Source: Bryobacterales bacterium
GTDB lineage: Bacteria > Acidobacteriota > Terriglobia > Bryobacterales > Bryobacteraceae
Length of the DNA: 64,000 bases
Direction of reading: 5' to 3'
Assembly: GCA_020854055.1 (NCBI GenBank)
Contig: JADZGD010000122.1
Coordinates: 1-64,000, forward strand
Every line of letters starts with the position of its first letter. Position 1 is the stretch's first letter. Shown here piece after piece: positions 19,250 through 26,047 of this stretch. Below the pieces are notes generated by a model. The model had not been told where the DNA came from, did no database searches, and saw nothing but the letters and a program-made list of their open reading frames with translations. Position numbers and translations under genes: made by a program.

Positions 19250-19278
19250 ATTCTATAGCACCCAGTGCCATAATTCAA
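19250..19278 (-). promoter_or_regulatory. Promoter and operator-like dyad of the toxin-antitoxin pair
   Basis: TTGAAT (-35, 19278-19273) and TAGAAT (-10, 19255-19250) are 17 nt apart on the minus strand. Between them lies a GCAC-TGG-GTGC dyad, suited to autorepression by the HTH antitoxin. The predicted start point is about 10 nt before the toxin GTG. Confidence 0.6.
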
Positions 19279-19396
19279 GATCCGCCTGTCTCGCCTTAAA
19301 ACTGGAAGCTCGGGTCAGGTCCAACCGGCCCTGTTTTTCAGTTCGTCACGATCCTCCTGCGAATACCCTCACGAGCATCGTCTTGCCCCTGCCATG

Positions 19397-19468
19397 CGCG
19401 GGCGCTTCCCGCGTCAACAGGAAAATCGGTTCCCCCTGGAGGTCTCCCCCAATTTTCCTGTGTGACGC
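19397..19468 (+). ncRNA. Long imperfect hairpin of unknown function upstream of small island genes
   Basis: GCGTCAACAGGAAAATCGG (19411-19429) pairs with CCCAATTTTCCTGTGTGACGC (19448-19468, cut here in two for reading: CCCAATTTTCC and TGTGTGACGC). The stem is about 18 bp with one bulge and one mismatch. The 18-nt loop contains the smaller GGAG-GT-CTCC fold. A second hairpin CGCGGG-CGCTT-CCCGCG (19397-19413) overlaps the left arm by 3 nt, so the two could be alternatives. It lies 65 nt before the first small gene (19533). It may be a regulatory RNA, leader structure or a mobile-element recognition site; no T-run follows, so a plain terminator is unlikely. Confidence 0.4.
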
Positions 19469-19532
19469 TGCACCCGCTTCATGGCCTTCGAGGGCCAAGC
19501 CCGAGAGGGTAATTCACAAACGGAGATAGACC

Positions 19533-19751
19533 ATGACGGACAGATCGAAACAGAAGCAGGAGAAGAAAGGCCCCGACTTCGTCGCCTTCAACGTCCGCGA
19601 GGGCAAAGACGGCGGCAAGGGTTTCTGGACCCGCATCGGCGCCGCCTGGGCGCACGACGACGGCGAAGGCTTCAATCTGCAGCTCGAACTGGTTCCGCTG
19701 GACGGCAAGATCGTCCTGCGCGCACCGAAGGCCGATGGGGAGGGCGCGTAA
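19533..19751 (+). CDS. Small accessory protein, 72 aa, mobile-element type
   Basis: The protein is polar, with a conserved-looking core FVAFNVREGKDGGKGFWTR followed by IGAAWAHDDGEGFNLQLELV and PLDGKIVLRAP. I recall this pattern from unnamed small proteins on proteobacterial plasmids and integrative elements (memory, not checked). GGAG lies 7 nt before the ATG. It is followed by two more small genes in the same direction, 31 nt and then zero spacing. The function is unknown. Confidence 0.75.
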   Translation: MTDRSKQKQEKKGPDFVAFNVREGKDGGKGFWTRIGAAWAHDDGEGFNLQLELVPLDGKIVLRAPKADGEGA

Positions 19752-19782
19752 GCGCTCTCCTTCCTTTCCACAGGAGGACATC

Positions 19783-20016
19783 ATGAAAAACCACGAAAAA
19801 AGCGAAACCATCACCAAGGCCATCGCCGCCAACATCGAGGCGCTCGCCGAGTTGCTCGAAGACGCCATGGTCTCCGCCTGCGAGGCGCAGGAAGCCATGT
19901 CGAAGAACGAGCAAAACCAAGCCATCGGCGGCATCCTCGACCTCGACCGCAAGCTCGAAGACGCGCTCGCGCTCTACCGCGCCGCCGTCGCGCTGCACCG
20001 CAAAGGGGGTGCGTGA
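19783..20016 (+). CDS. Small helical accessory protein, 77 aa
   Basis: ATG 19783 is preceded by AGGAGG at a 5-nt spacing, so the longer upstream reading frame is rejected. The protein is almost wholly alpha-helical by composition (TITKAIAANIEALAELLEDA, then LDRKLEDALALYRAAVALHR) and may form a coiled coil. No family is recognised. It sits between two other small island genes and shares its stop TGA with the next start. Confidence 0.72.
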   Translation: MKNHEKSETITKAIAANIEALAELLEDAMVSACEAQEAMSKNEQNQAIGGILDLDRKLEDALALYRAAVALHRKGGA

Positions 20017-20372
20017 TGGAGCACCCCCATCGCCCCGAAGCTGACGTTACAATTCGCGAGCTTACGCCCGAGGATAAACGCCGTGGCTTCCTCCGCGCCA
20101 CGCAGAGCTTCGCCAGCAGCCTCGACCGCTGGGAGGAGCGCTGCGAAAAAGGAATGACAGACGACGAGCTGGCCGATGCCCTGAAATACGAACTCGGCAT
20201 CTACGGCGGGGCATCCTCCACCGACGATGTGCCGGGCTACACCGTCCAGGGCGCAGGCCTGCAGATCTGGCTGAGCTGGTCATTCGCCAACAGCCACACC
20301 GACAAGCCCACGTTCAAAGGCGCAAAGGATGGCAACGCAGCATACGTGCTTATGCGGCCAGCCAACCAATGA
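20016..20372 (+). CDS. Accessory protein of unknown function, 118 aa
   Basis: The start ATG overlaps the previous stop (TGATG), which suggests coupled translation; a GTG one codon earlier is an alternative. The protein is acidic in its first half (TIRELTPEDKRRGFLRATQS, then DDELADALKYELGIYGG) and has a more beta-rich C-terminal half (GYTVQGAGLQIWLSWSF). No domain is recognised. Third gene of the small plus-strand island operon. Confidence 0.7.
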   Translation: MEHPHRPEADVTIRELTPEDKRRGFLRATQSFASSLDRWEERCEKGMTDDELADALKYELGIYGGASSTDDVPGYTVQGAGLQIWLSWSFANSHTDKPTFKGAKDGNAAYVLMRPANQ

Positions 20373-20412
20373 AAACTAACGACCGCAAAATGGACAGTAA
20401 GAACCCGCCACG

Positions 20413-20628
20413 CTAGGCCTTCGCCTTCTCCGCAGGCACAGGCTTCTTGTGATGCGACCGCTTGGGCTTCCCCGCCCCGTCGCCGTTGTAGCCCAGCTTC
20501 GCCAGCTTGTCGTCGAATTCCTTGATAGCAGCCGAGCGTTGCTTCATCAACTCCTCGATCAGTTGCTTACGGCGATCCTCGATGGCTTTCTGTTCGGCAA
20601 GTAGTTTCTCGACGTCGTCAGCGGGCAT
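20413..20628 (-). CDS. Small coiled-coil basic protein, 71 aa
   Basis: The N-terminal half is a charged helix (DDVEKLLAEQKAIEDRRKQL, then IEELMKQRSAAIKEFDDKLA) and the C-terminus is a lysine-rich tail (KPKRSHHKKPVPAEKAKA). The composition recalls small nucleoid-associated or H-NS-like N-terminal oligomerisation modules, but no family can be assigned. It is convergent to the three small plus-strand genes, 40 nt apart. Confidence 0.6.
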   Translation of the reverse strand: MPADDVEKLLAEQKAIEDRRKQLIEELMKQRSAAIKEFDDKLAKLGYNGDGAGKPKRSHHKKPVPAEKAKA

Positions 20629-20937
20629 AGAAACCCATTCTACGCGTTGAACACCGCATCAAACCGCACGCTCGATTGCCAGCCAATTCTGCGCGGCCCT
20701 GCCTTCCGCCCGGGAAGACGTACCCCCCGTATCCCATCAACGCTCCTCAGAAAAGCGTCCAACTTTACTCGGCACCTAACCTGTCCGCTTGGCTTGTCAA
20801 TGCCCCAGAGGTTCTTGCGTTTCGGGTTTCCACTGCGTGGACCCTCCGCGAAACGGCAGAGAACCTTGGATGACAACCCGGCGCTAACGGGCCAGGTTCA
20901 ACGGTGACCATGTTGAACGCAAAACAGGAGCGAAACA
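20629..20937 (+). other. 309-nt stretch without a confident gene
   Basis: Short frames exist on both strands (for example plus 20676-20873), but none has a ribosome-binding site or a recognisable family. The right end carries an operator-like dyad and the ribosome-binding site of the 34-codon gene that follows. Confidence 0.4.
20896..20918 (+). promoter_or_regulatory. Operator-like dyad before the 34-codon ORF
   Basis: GTTCAAC and GTTGAAC form 7-bp arms with the 9-nt spacer GGTGACCAT, itself partly symmetric (GGT-G-ACC). The dyad ends 7 nt before AGGAG, so a bound protein or hairpin could block initiation at 20938. Confidence 0.35.
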
Positions 20938-21042
20938 ATGGATACCGAAGATTTTAACGACCGCGCGGAACAAGAGGTCGCAGACATCCTCGCAACCTTC
21001 GAAAGCGAACTGTTCGATGAAGAACTGGAGGTGCTGTCATGA
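20938..21042 (+). CDS. Very small acidic protein, 34 aa
   Basis: Thirty-four codons from ATG to TGA with AGGAG at a 7-nt spacing. The product is strongly acidic (FNDRAEQEVADILATFESEL, then FDEELEVLS) and would form one amphipathic helix. Its stop overlaps the next ATG (21039) in the ATGA manner. It is too short for family recognition; the ribosome-binding site and overlap are the support. Confidence 0.5.
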   Translation: MDTEDFNDRAEQEVADILATFESELFDEELEVLS

Positions 21043-21144
21043 GCCAGACCCCCGACGCAGAACTGACTGCCGCAATGTCCGATGCCGGCCGGTGCGGCAA
21101 ATCAATCGGAACTGCTTCTGTTCGAACGCAACAAACCGTAATGT
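21039..21144 (+). pseudogene. Probable gene start truncated at the island/xerC junction
   Basis: A frame begins MSQTPDAELTAAMSDAGRCG in ATGA overlap with the 34-codon gene, but after about 35 codons it runs into sequence antisense to the xerC 3' end and has no protein-like pattern there (the frame stays open to 21290). The likely reading is that an island gene lost its 3' part when the island joined this site. A complete very short gene is excluded because no stop occurs before xerC. Confidence 0.35.
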
Positions 21145-22047
21145 TCAGGCTTTGGGGTGGGCTTTGTCGTAGACCGCCAGCAGATCCTGAAGCGAAACCT
21201 GGGTATAGCGCTGGGTGGTTGAGAGGCGGGCGTGGCCGAGCAGCTCCTGGATGGACCGGAGGTCGGCGCCATTGGCAAGCAGGTGGGTAGCAAAGGCGTG
21301 GCGCAACGTATGGGGGTGAATGGAGCTATCGCCGCCAAGCAGTCCGGCGTAGAGCCTGACGATGCCGTGGACGCCGCGCGGGGTAAGGCGCCGATGACGC
21401 CGGTTCAAGAATAGCGCCGTCTCGCCTGGCACGGGCGCGCGCAGCGGCAGGTACCGCTCCAGCGCGCCGGCGGCTTTGGCTCCAAAGGGTACCTGACGTT
21501 CCTTGCGGCCTTTCCCACGCACCCGGACCCAGCGTCCGGACCAGTCGAAATCGTCCAGGTTCAGTCCGGAGAGTTCACTCACTCGCAATCCGCAGCCGTA
21601 GAGCATTTCGAAGATCGCCAGGTCGCGATGCACCGACGGCCGCTCCAGTTGGCCCCGTGCGATGGCGTCGAGCAACTCGTTCGTCTTGCCCTCGCTCGGC
21701 ACGCGGGGCAAAGATTTTGGCGTCTTGGGCGTCCGCATCAGGCGGGCCGGGCTGTTCTCCATGACCGCCATGCGCACCAGGTATTTGTAGAACGACCGCA
21801 CGGCAGCCAACTTCCGGCGGACGGTGGTGGCCGCAAGGCGGGCGTCGAACAGCGAGCCAAGCCACTCGCGGATGGCGAGCGGTTCAATGCCCGCGGGATG
21901 GGGTGGCGGCGCGCCGCCGGGGCTGAAGTAGGCGAGGAAACCGTCCAGGTCGGCCTGATAGTTGCGTACCGTGTGGACCGACGAATTTTCACGCCGCAGT
22001 TCGGCGATGAATCCGGCGATATGATGTGCAAATTCGCTGTCAGGCAT
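21145..22047 (-). CDS. xerC: Tyrosine recombinase XerC
   Basis: A 300-residue tyrosine recombinase (from ATG 22047) with an N-terminal SAM-like core-binding domain (SSVHTVRNYQADLDGFLAYF) and a catalytic domain with all six residues visible: Arg in GCGLRVSEL, Lys in GKGRKERQVP, HxxR in HPHTLRHAFATHL, and His and Tyr in LLGHARLSTTQRYTQ. XerC with XerD resolves chromosome dimers at dif. It overlaps trmFO by 8 nt; an ATG at 22065 would lengthen it by six residues. trmFO-xerC adjacency matches the gid-codV order of Firmicutes, so this is probably the housekeeping recombinase, not an island integrase. Confidence 0.93.
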   Translation of the reverse strand: MPDSEFAHHIAGFIAELRRENSSVHTVRNYQADLDGFLAYFSPGGAPPPHPAGIEPLAIREWLGSLFDARLAATTVRRKLAAVRSFYKYLVRMAVMENSPARLMRTPKTPKSLPRVPSEGKTNELLDAIARGQLERPSVHRDLAIFEMLYGCGLRVSELSGLNLDDFDWSGRWVRVRGKGRKERQVPFGAKAAGALERYLPLRAPVPGETALFLNRRHRRLTPRGVHGIVRLYAGLLGGDSSIHPHTLRHAFATHLLANGADLRSIQELLGHARLSTTQRYTQVSLQDLLAVYDKAHPKA

Positions 22048-23374
22048 AAACGGAAAGAAACTCATCTAGCTGTTCGATGGCGCGGCGGCAGACTTCGCGG
22101 TGACGCGCCTTCTTATCGTGGCGCAAACGGTGACGGGCCTCCTCGTCGAGCTTCGGAAGCAGATCGAAGGTGATGTTGGCCGGTTGATAATTTTCGGCTC
22201 CGGCGCTCGAGACGTAGCGGCACAGCGAGCCGAGAGCAGTCCCGGGCGGGAGAGCGCGAAGTGGCTGGCCGGTGGCAAGGGCAGCCGCATTGCGTCCTGC
22301 CACCAGGCCGGTGGCGATCGCCTCCACATAGCCTTCTACGCCCGAAATCTGGCCGGCGAAGAAGATGCGCGGATACTGGCGCAGTTGAAGCGTGGGCGCC
22401 ACAAGCGCCGGGGCGTTGATGTAGGTATTGCGGTGAATCTGGCCGTAACGGAAGAACTCGGCGTTCTCCAGGCCAGGAATAAGGCGCAGCACGCGCGCCT
22501 GCTCTCCGAATTTGAGCGAGTTTTGGAAGCCGACCAGGTTGTAGCTATCGGCCCGCAGATTCTCCTGGCGCAACTGCACCACGGCATACGCGCGCCGGCC
22601 GGTGCGCGGATCGGCGAGGCCCACCGGCTTCATGGGCCCGAAACGCAGTGTGTCGCGGCCGCGGCGGGCCAGTTCTTCGACCGGCAGACAGGCCTCGAAG
22701 TAGCGGCAATCGTCTTCGGGGATGTGAGGATCATAGCCACGGGCTTCGAGCAGCGCATCGAGAAAGCGTTCGTACTGCTCGCGATCCATGGGGCAGTTGA
22801 GGTAGTCGCCGCTACCGTCGATCGACTTGTCATAGCGGGACGCGCGATAAGCGATGGAGTAGTCAATCGTGCCCGCATCGACGATGGGGCTGATCGCGTC
22901 GTAGAAGTAGAGCCGGTCCGAACCCGTCAGCCGGGAGATGCCGCCGGCCAGAGCGCCGCTGGTCAGCGGTCCGGAAGCGATGATGACGACACCGCGGGCG
23001 GGGACATCCGGAACCTCCTGGCGGCGCAGTTCGATCCGCGGTGATTCCTCGATCGAGCGCTCCACTTCGGCGGCGAACAGGTCCCGGTCCACGGTAAGCG
23101 CCTGGCCGCCGGGCACCCGGGCGCGGTCGGCGGCAACCAGCAGCAGCGAGTTCAGCCTTCGCAGTTCCTGTTTCAGCAGCCACGGAGCAGTGTTTTCCGA
23201 TTCGCTCTTGAGCGAGTTGCTGCACACCAGTTCGGCCAGCCGGTCCGTCTTGTGGGCCGAAGTCGGTGTGGAAGGGCGCATCTCATGGAGCACCACCGGC
23301 AAGCCCGCCTGGGCTACCTGCCAGGCCGCCTCGCTGCCGGCGAGTCCACCGCCGATGATCTGAATCGGTTCCAT
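22040..23374 (-). CDS. trmFO: Folate-dependent tRNA m5U54 methyltransferase TrmFO
   Basis: This 444-residue FAD enzyme uses methylenetetrahydrofolate to make m5U54 in the tRNA T-loop. The FAD-binding start IQIIGGGLAGSEAAWQVA is followed by the TrmFO motifs SAHKTDRLAELVCSNSLKSE, YFEACLPVEELARRG and HRNTYINAPALV, and a C-terminal FAD segment IFFAGQISGVEGYVEAIATG. ATG 23374 was preferred to TTG 23383. xerC follows with an overlap and der lies 69 nt upstream on the same strand. Confidence 0.96.
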   Translation of the reverse strand: MEPIQIIGGGLAGSEAAWQVAQAGLPVVLHEMRPSTPTSAHKTDRLAELVCSNSLKSESENTAPWLLKQELRRLNSLLLVAADRARVPGGQALTVDRDLFAAEVERSIEESPRIELRRQEVPDVPARGVVIIASGPLTSGALAGGISRLTGSDRLYFYDAISPIVDAGTIDYSIAYRASRYDKSIDGSGDYLNCPMDREQYERFLDALLEARGYDPHIPEDDCRYFEACLPVEELARRGRDTLRFGPMKPVGLADPRTGRRAYAVVQLRQENLRADSYNLVGFQNSLKFGEQARVLRLIPGLENAEFFRYGQIHRNTYINAPALVAPTLQLRQYPRIFFAGQISGVEGYVEAIATGLVAGRNAAALATGQPLRALPPGTALGSLCRYVSSAGAENYQPANITFDLLPKLDEEARHRLRHDKKARHREVCRRAIEQLDEFLSVYA

Positions 23375-23443
23375 GAGTCTCAAGTCTCATTTTACCGGGG
23401 AGATTGGGAAAGCCGGCCGGAAATCGGGAACGCGTCCGCCTGA

Positions 23444-24745
23444 TTACCTTTTGGTCTTAATAACGATGGGCGTGGCGTGAAAGCCGAACTTCTTGCGCAA
23501 CTGGTTCACCAAAAAGCGCCCGGCGGAGAAGTGCAGCGGCCGTTCGCCTTTACCGGTGAACAGGACAAACGTCGGTGGCCGGATGCCGGGTTGGGTGATG
23601 TAACGGATCTTGAGGTCGGTCTCAAAATGCAAGGTTTCGACGAAGCGGTTCAGCTCACCGGTGGTGACTCGCCGGGAGGCCGCTTCGTAGGCGCTGAAGA
23701 GAATGGGGAACAGCTTCGGCACTCCGGCGCCGGTCAAGGCCGAAATCATCGCCACCGGCGCCCAGTCGAGAAACTTCAATTGATCGCGGATCTGACTGGT
23801 GAAAGCCTTGCGGTCCTTTTCCCTGGTTGCATCCCACTTGTTGACGCAGAGGATGATGGCGCGGCCCTCCTGTTCGGCGTAGCCGGCGATGGTGGCATCC
23901 AATCCGACCAGGCCCTCGGAGGCATCCAGGACCACCAGCACAACGTTCGCCAGGCGGATGTGGCGGCGGGCCATGACCACGCTCAACTTTTCGGCCATCA
24001 GGTGGGTCTTGCCCTTGCGGCGGATACCGGCCGTGTCCACAAAGATGTAATCGGCTTCCGGACGCTCCACCTTTTGGTCGACGGCGTCGCGGGTGGTGCC
24101 GGCAATGGGGGAGACCAGGGTCCGTTCGGAGCCCACCAGGGCGTTGAGCAGCGTGGACTTACCGACGTTGGGCCGGCCGATGATGGCGACCTTAATAGTT
24201 GGCCGCTGCGGCTTGGCCTGCTCCTCACCGGTTTCACGGCGAAAGCCGGAGGTAACGTGATCGAGCAGTTCGGCGATGCCGAGACGATGCTCTGCCGAAA
24301 CGGCGAACAGATCGCCAATGCCAAGCGAGTGAAATTCGTGTACCAGGTGCTGGCGAACCGCGGCGTCGATCTTGTTCACGGCCAGGGAGACGGGTTTGCC
24401 CAGCTTGCGGAGAAGTTGCGCCAGATCGCGGTCGGCGGCGGTGATCTCCGTGCGCCCGTCAATCACGAAGATAATGTGGGCCGCCGAGTCCAGAGCCACT
24501 CGAGCCTGCCGCAGGATTCCGGCGGGGATGATCTGATCGTCGTCCGGAATAATGCCGCCCGTATCGATCAGTTCGAATCTGCGGCCAAGGTATTCGGCCT
24601 CGCCGCTGATGCGGTCGCGCGTAATACCGGGCTCATCGCCGACAATCGCGCGCCGCTGTCCGGTGATCTGATTAAAGAGTGTCGATTTTCCGACGTTTGG
24701 CCGGCCGATGATTACAACCACCGGCAACGTCTCGGGATGAGCCAT
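23444..24745 (-). CDS. der: Ribosome biogenesis GTPase Der (EngA)
   Basis: A 433-residue protein with two tandem GTPase domains, each with its own G1 (IIGRPNVGKSTLFNQ near residue 12; AIIGRPNVGKSTLLNAL near 188), G3 (DTGG, DTAG) and G4 (NKID, NKWD), and a C-terminal KH-like domain that binds 50S rRNA. The length is standard. The start region overlaps the possible upstream start of the divergent precorrin-2 dehydrogenase gene, leaving almost no shared promoter space. Confidence 0.97.
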   Translation of the reverse strand: MAHPETLPVVVIIGRPNVGKSTLFNQITGQRRAIVGDEPGITRDRISGEAEYLGRRFELIDTGGIIPDDDQIIPAGILRQARVALDSAAHIIFVIDGRTEITAADRDLAQLLRKLGKPVSLAVNKIDAAVRQHLVHEFHSLGIGDLFAVSAEHRLGIAELLDHVTSGFRRETGEEQAKPQRPTIKVAIIGRPNVGKSTLLNALVGSERTLVSPIAGTTRDAVDQKVERPEADYIFVDTAGIRRKGKTHLMAEKLSVVMARRHIRLANVVLVVLDASEGLVGLDATIAGYAEQEGRAIILCVNKWDATREKDRKAFTSQIRDQLKFLDWAPVAMISALTGAGVPKLFPILFSAYEAASRRVTTGELNRFVETLHFETDLKIRYITQPGIRPPTFVLFTGKGERPLHFSAGRFLVNQLRKKFGFHATPIVIKTKR

Positions 24746-24772
24746 CTGTCATTTCATGGTAGCATCGCGCAA

Positions 24773-25210
24773 GTGCCGTACTATCCGTTATTTCTGGACA
24801 TTCGAGAGAAGCCCGTGGTGGTGGTTGGAGCGGGCCGGGTGGCGTTGCGCAAAACGCTTGGCCTCCTCGAGTGCGGCGCGCGGGTGACCGTGGTGGCGCC
24901 GGCGCGAATCGAAGAGTTCGCCAGGCTGGTGGTCTGCTGGAAGCAGCGGCGGTTTCAAAGAAGGGACCTCGCCGGCGCGGCGCTGGCATTCGCCGCCACC
25001 GATGACCGCCGGGTGAATCACAGGGTGGCGGAAGAAGCCGCGCGGTTGGGCATTCCGGTGAACGTAGCCGACAGCAGGGAGGAATGCCGCTTTCTCGTGC
25101 CGGCGCGAGTCCGCCGGGAGGGAGTAACAATTGCCATCTCAACCGGCGGCCGGAGCCCGCGGCGGGCAGCCGAATTGCGCCGGAAAATCGAGGCGCTACT
25201 CGACGGGTAA
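24773..25210 (+). CDS. Precorrin-2 dehydrogenase / sirohydrochlorin synthase-type protein (CysG N-domain, Met8-like)
   Basis: A 145-residue single domain. PYYPLFLDIREKPVVVVGAG is the family N-terminus with the NAD-binding glycines; later segments are LAGAALAFAATDDRRVNHRV, GIPVNVADSREECRFLVPA and EGVTIAISTGGRSPR. It would oxidise precorrin-2 in siroheme synthesis. GTG 24773 gives the usual MPYYPLF start; ATG 24737 would extend it by 12 residues and overlap der. It is shorter than full Met8 and lacks the C-terminal dimer/chelatase region. Its end overlaps the nitrilase-family gene by 15 nt tail to tail. Confidence 0.85.
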   Translation: MPYYPLFLDIREKPVVVVGAGRVALRKTLGLLECGARVTVVAPARIEEFARLVVCWKQRRFQRRDLAGAALAFAATDDRRVNHRVAEEAARLGIPVNVADSREECRFLVPARVRREGVTIAISTGGRSPRRAAELRRKIEALLDG

Positions 25211-26047
25211 GTCCTTGCGCGCGACGGCGTCTTCCACCATCCGCCGCCAATGTTCGCGCAGAAAGGGCGGATCGTTCATGCTATCCAGGATGTAGGAGCG
25301 GTCGGCGCGATCCAGATCGAGTACGGCGGTGATCAGCTCCTCCTGGTAGTAACCGGCTTCAGATAGCACAATGCCGGCTGGCTCGCGAATGAAGGACCAG
25401 CCGCTTGACGTCTGCTTTCCATCGGGCGATTGGCCGACGGTGTTGGCGACGCAGTGAAATATCTTCGAGTTCGGCCCGGCGGGCTGCTGCGCACGGCCGG
25501 AACTGCGCTTCCAGGCTACGGCTTCGATCTCATCGGAGCTGCAGGAGGGGTGAAACAGGATTTGCGCCCCGGCCATAGCCGGAATGCGATAAAGCTCCGG
25601 ATGGCGGCCGTCGCGGCAGATCACCAGCGTGCAGAGAATGCCGTCGATTTCAAACAGAGCCAGCTTGTTGCCGCCGCGGCAGTACTTCTTTTCGTCGCGT
25701 CCGGCCATGTGCACCTTGGCGTACTCGTAGGTGATGCGCCCTTCGGGTGAGATGACGTGCGCGATGTTCAGCAAGTGCTCTCCCGCCCGGCGAATGGCGC
25801 CCGCAATCACCCACATGGAGTGGCGGCGGGCAGCCTGCTTCACCTGGTCGAGCGCGGCGTCCACTTCGCCTGCCGCCAGGGCGATCAGGTGGGGGAAGTA
25901 GTAGCCCGTGAGATTGGCCTCCGGCAACAGCAGAACGCGACTGCCCTCGCGCGCGGCGGCCTCGACAAACTCCAGCGTTCGCTCGACGTTCCGTTCGATG
26001 CGGGCGCCCCAGCGCATCTGCGCGCAAGAGACTTGGAGCGTGCTCAT
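25196..26047 (-). CDS. Nitrilase-superfamily carbon-nitrogen hydrolase
   Basis: A 283-residue amidohydrolase. The catalytic triad is Glu43 (LLLPEANLTGYY), Lys111 (YEYAKVHM) and Cys144 (CTLVICRDGRHPEL). An insert DEIEAVAWKRSSGRAQQPAG follows the cysteine. ATG 26047 is chosen because it overlaps the stop of the upstream fusion gene (ATGA). Members cleave amides, nitriles or carbamoyl groups, or transfer amide nitrogen. Tight coupling to a sugar kinase/nucleotidyltransferase suggests a substrate in the same pathway, perhaps an N-acyl or carbamoyl sugar (inference). Confidence 0.9.
   Translation of the reverse strand: MSTLQVSCAQMRWGARIERNVERTLEFVEAAAREGSRVLLLPEANLTGYYFPHLIALAAGEVDAALDQVKQAARRHSMWVIAGAIRRAGEHLLNIAHVISPEGRITYEYAKVHMAGRDEKKYCRGGNKLALFEIDGILCTLVICRDGRHPELYRIPAMAGAQILFHPSCSSDEIEAVAWKRSSGRAQQPAGPNSKIFHCVANTVGQSPDGKQTSSGWSFIREPAGIVLSEAGYYQEELITAVLDLDRADRSYILDSMNDPPFLREHWRRMVEDAVARKDLPVE

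Noticed and set aside
21145-22047. xerC as the integrase of the neighbouring island
   Set aside because: Its overlap with trmFO and the conserved trmFO-xerC order point to the housekeeping recombinase.
22100-23044. 314-codon plus-strand frame opposite trmFO
   Set aside because: It is the antisense shadow of a clear trmFO gene, with low-complexity composition.
24737-24772. Upstream ATG for the precorrin-2 dehydrogenase gene
   Set aside because: It would overlap the der start and add 12 residues that do not match the family N-terminus; GTG 24773 fits better.
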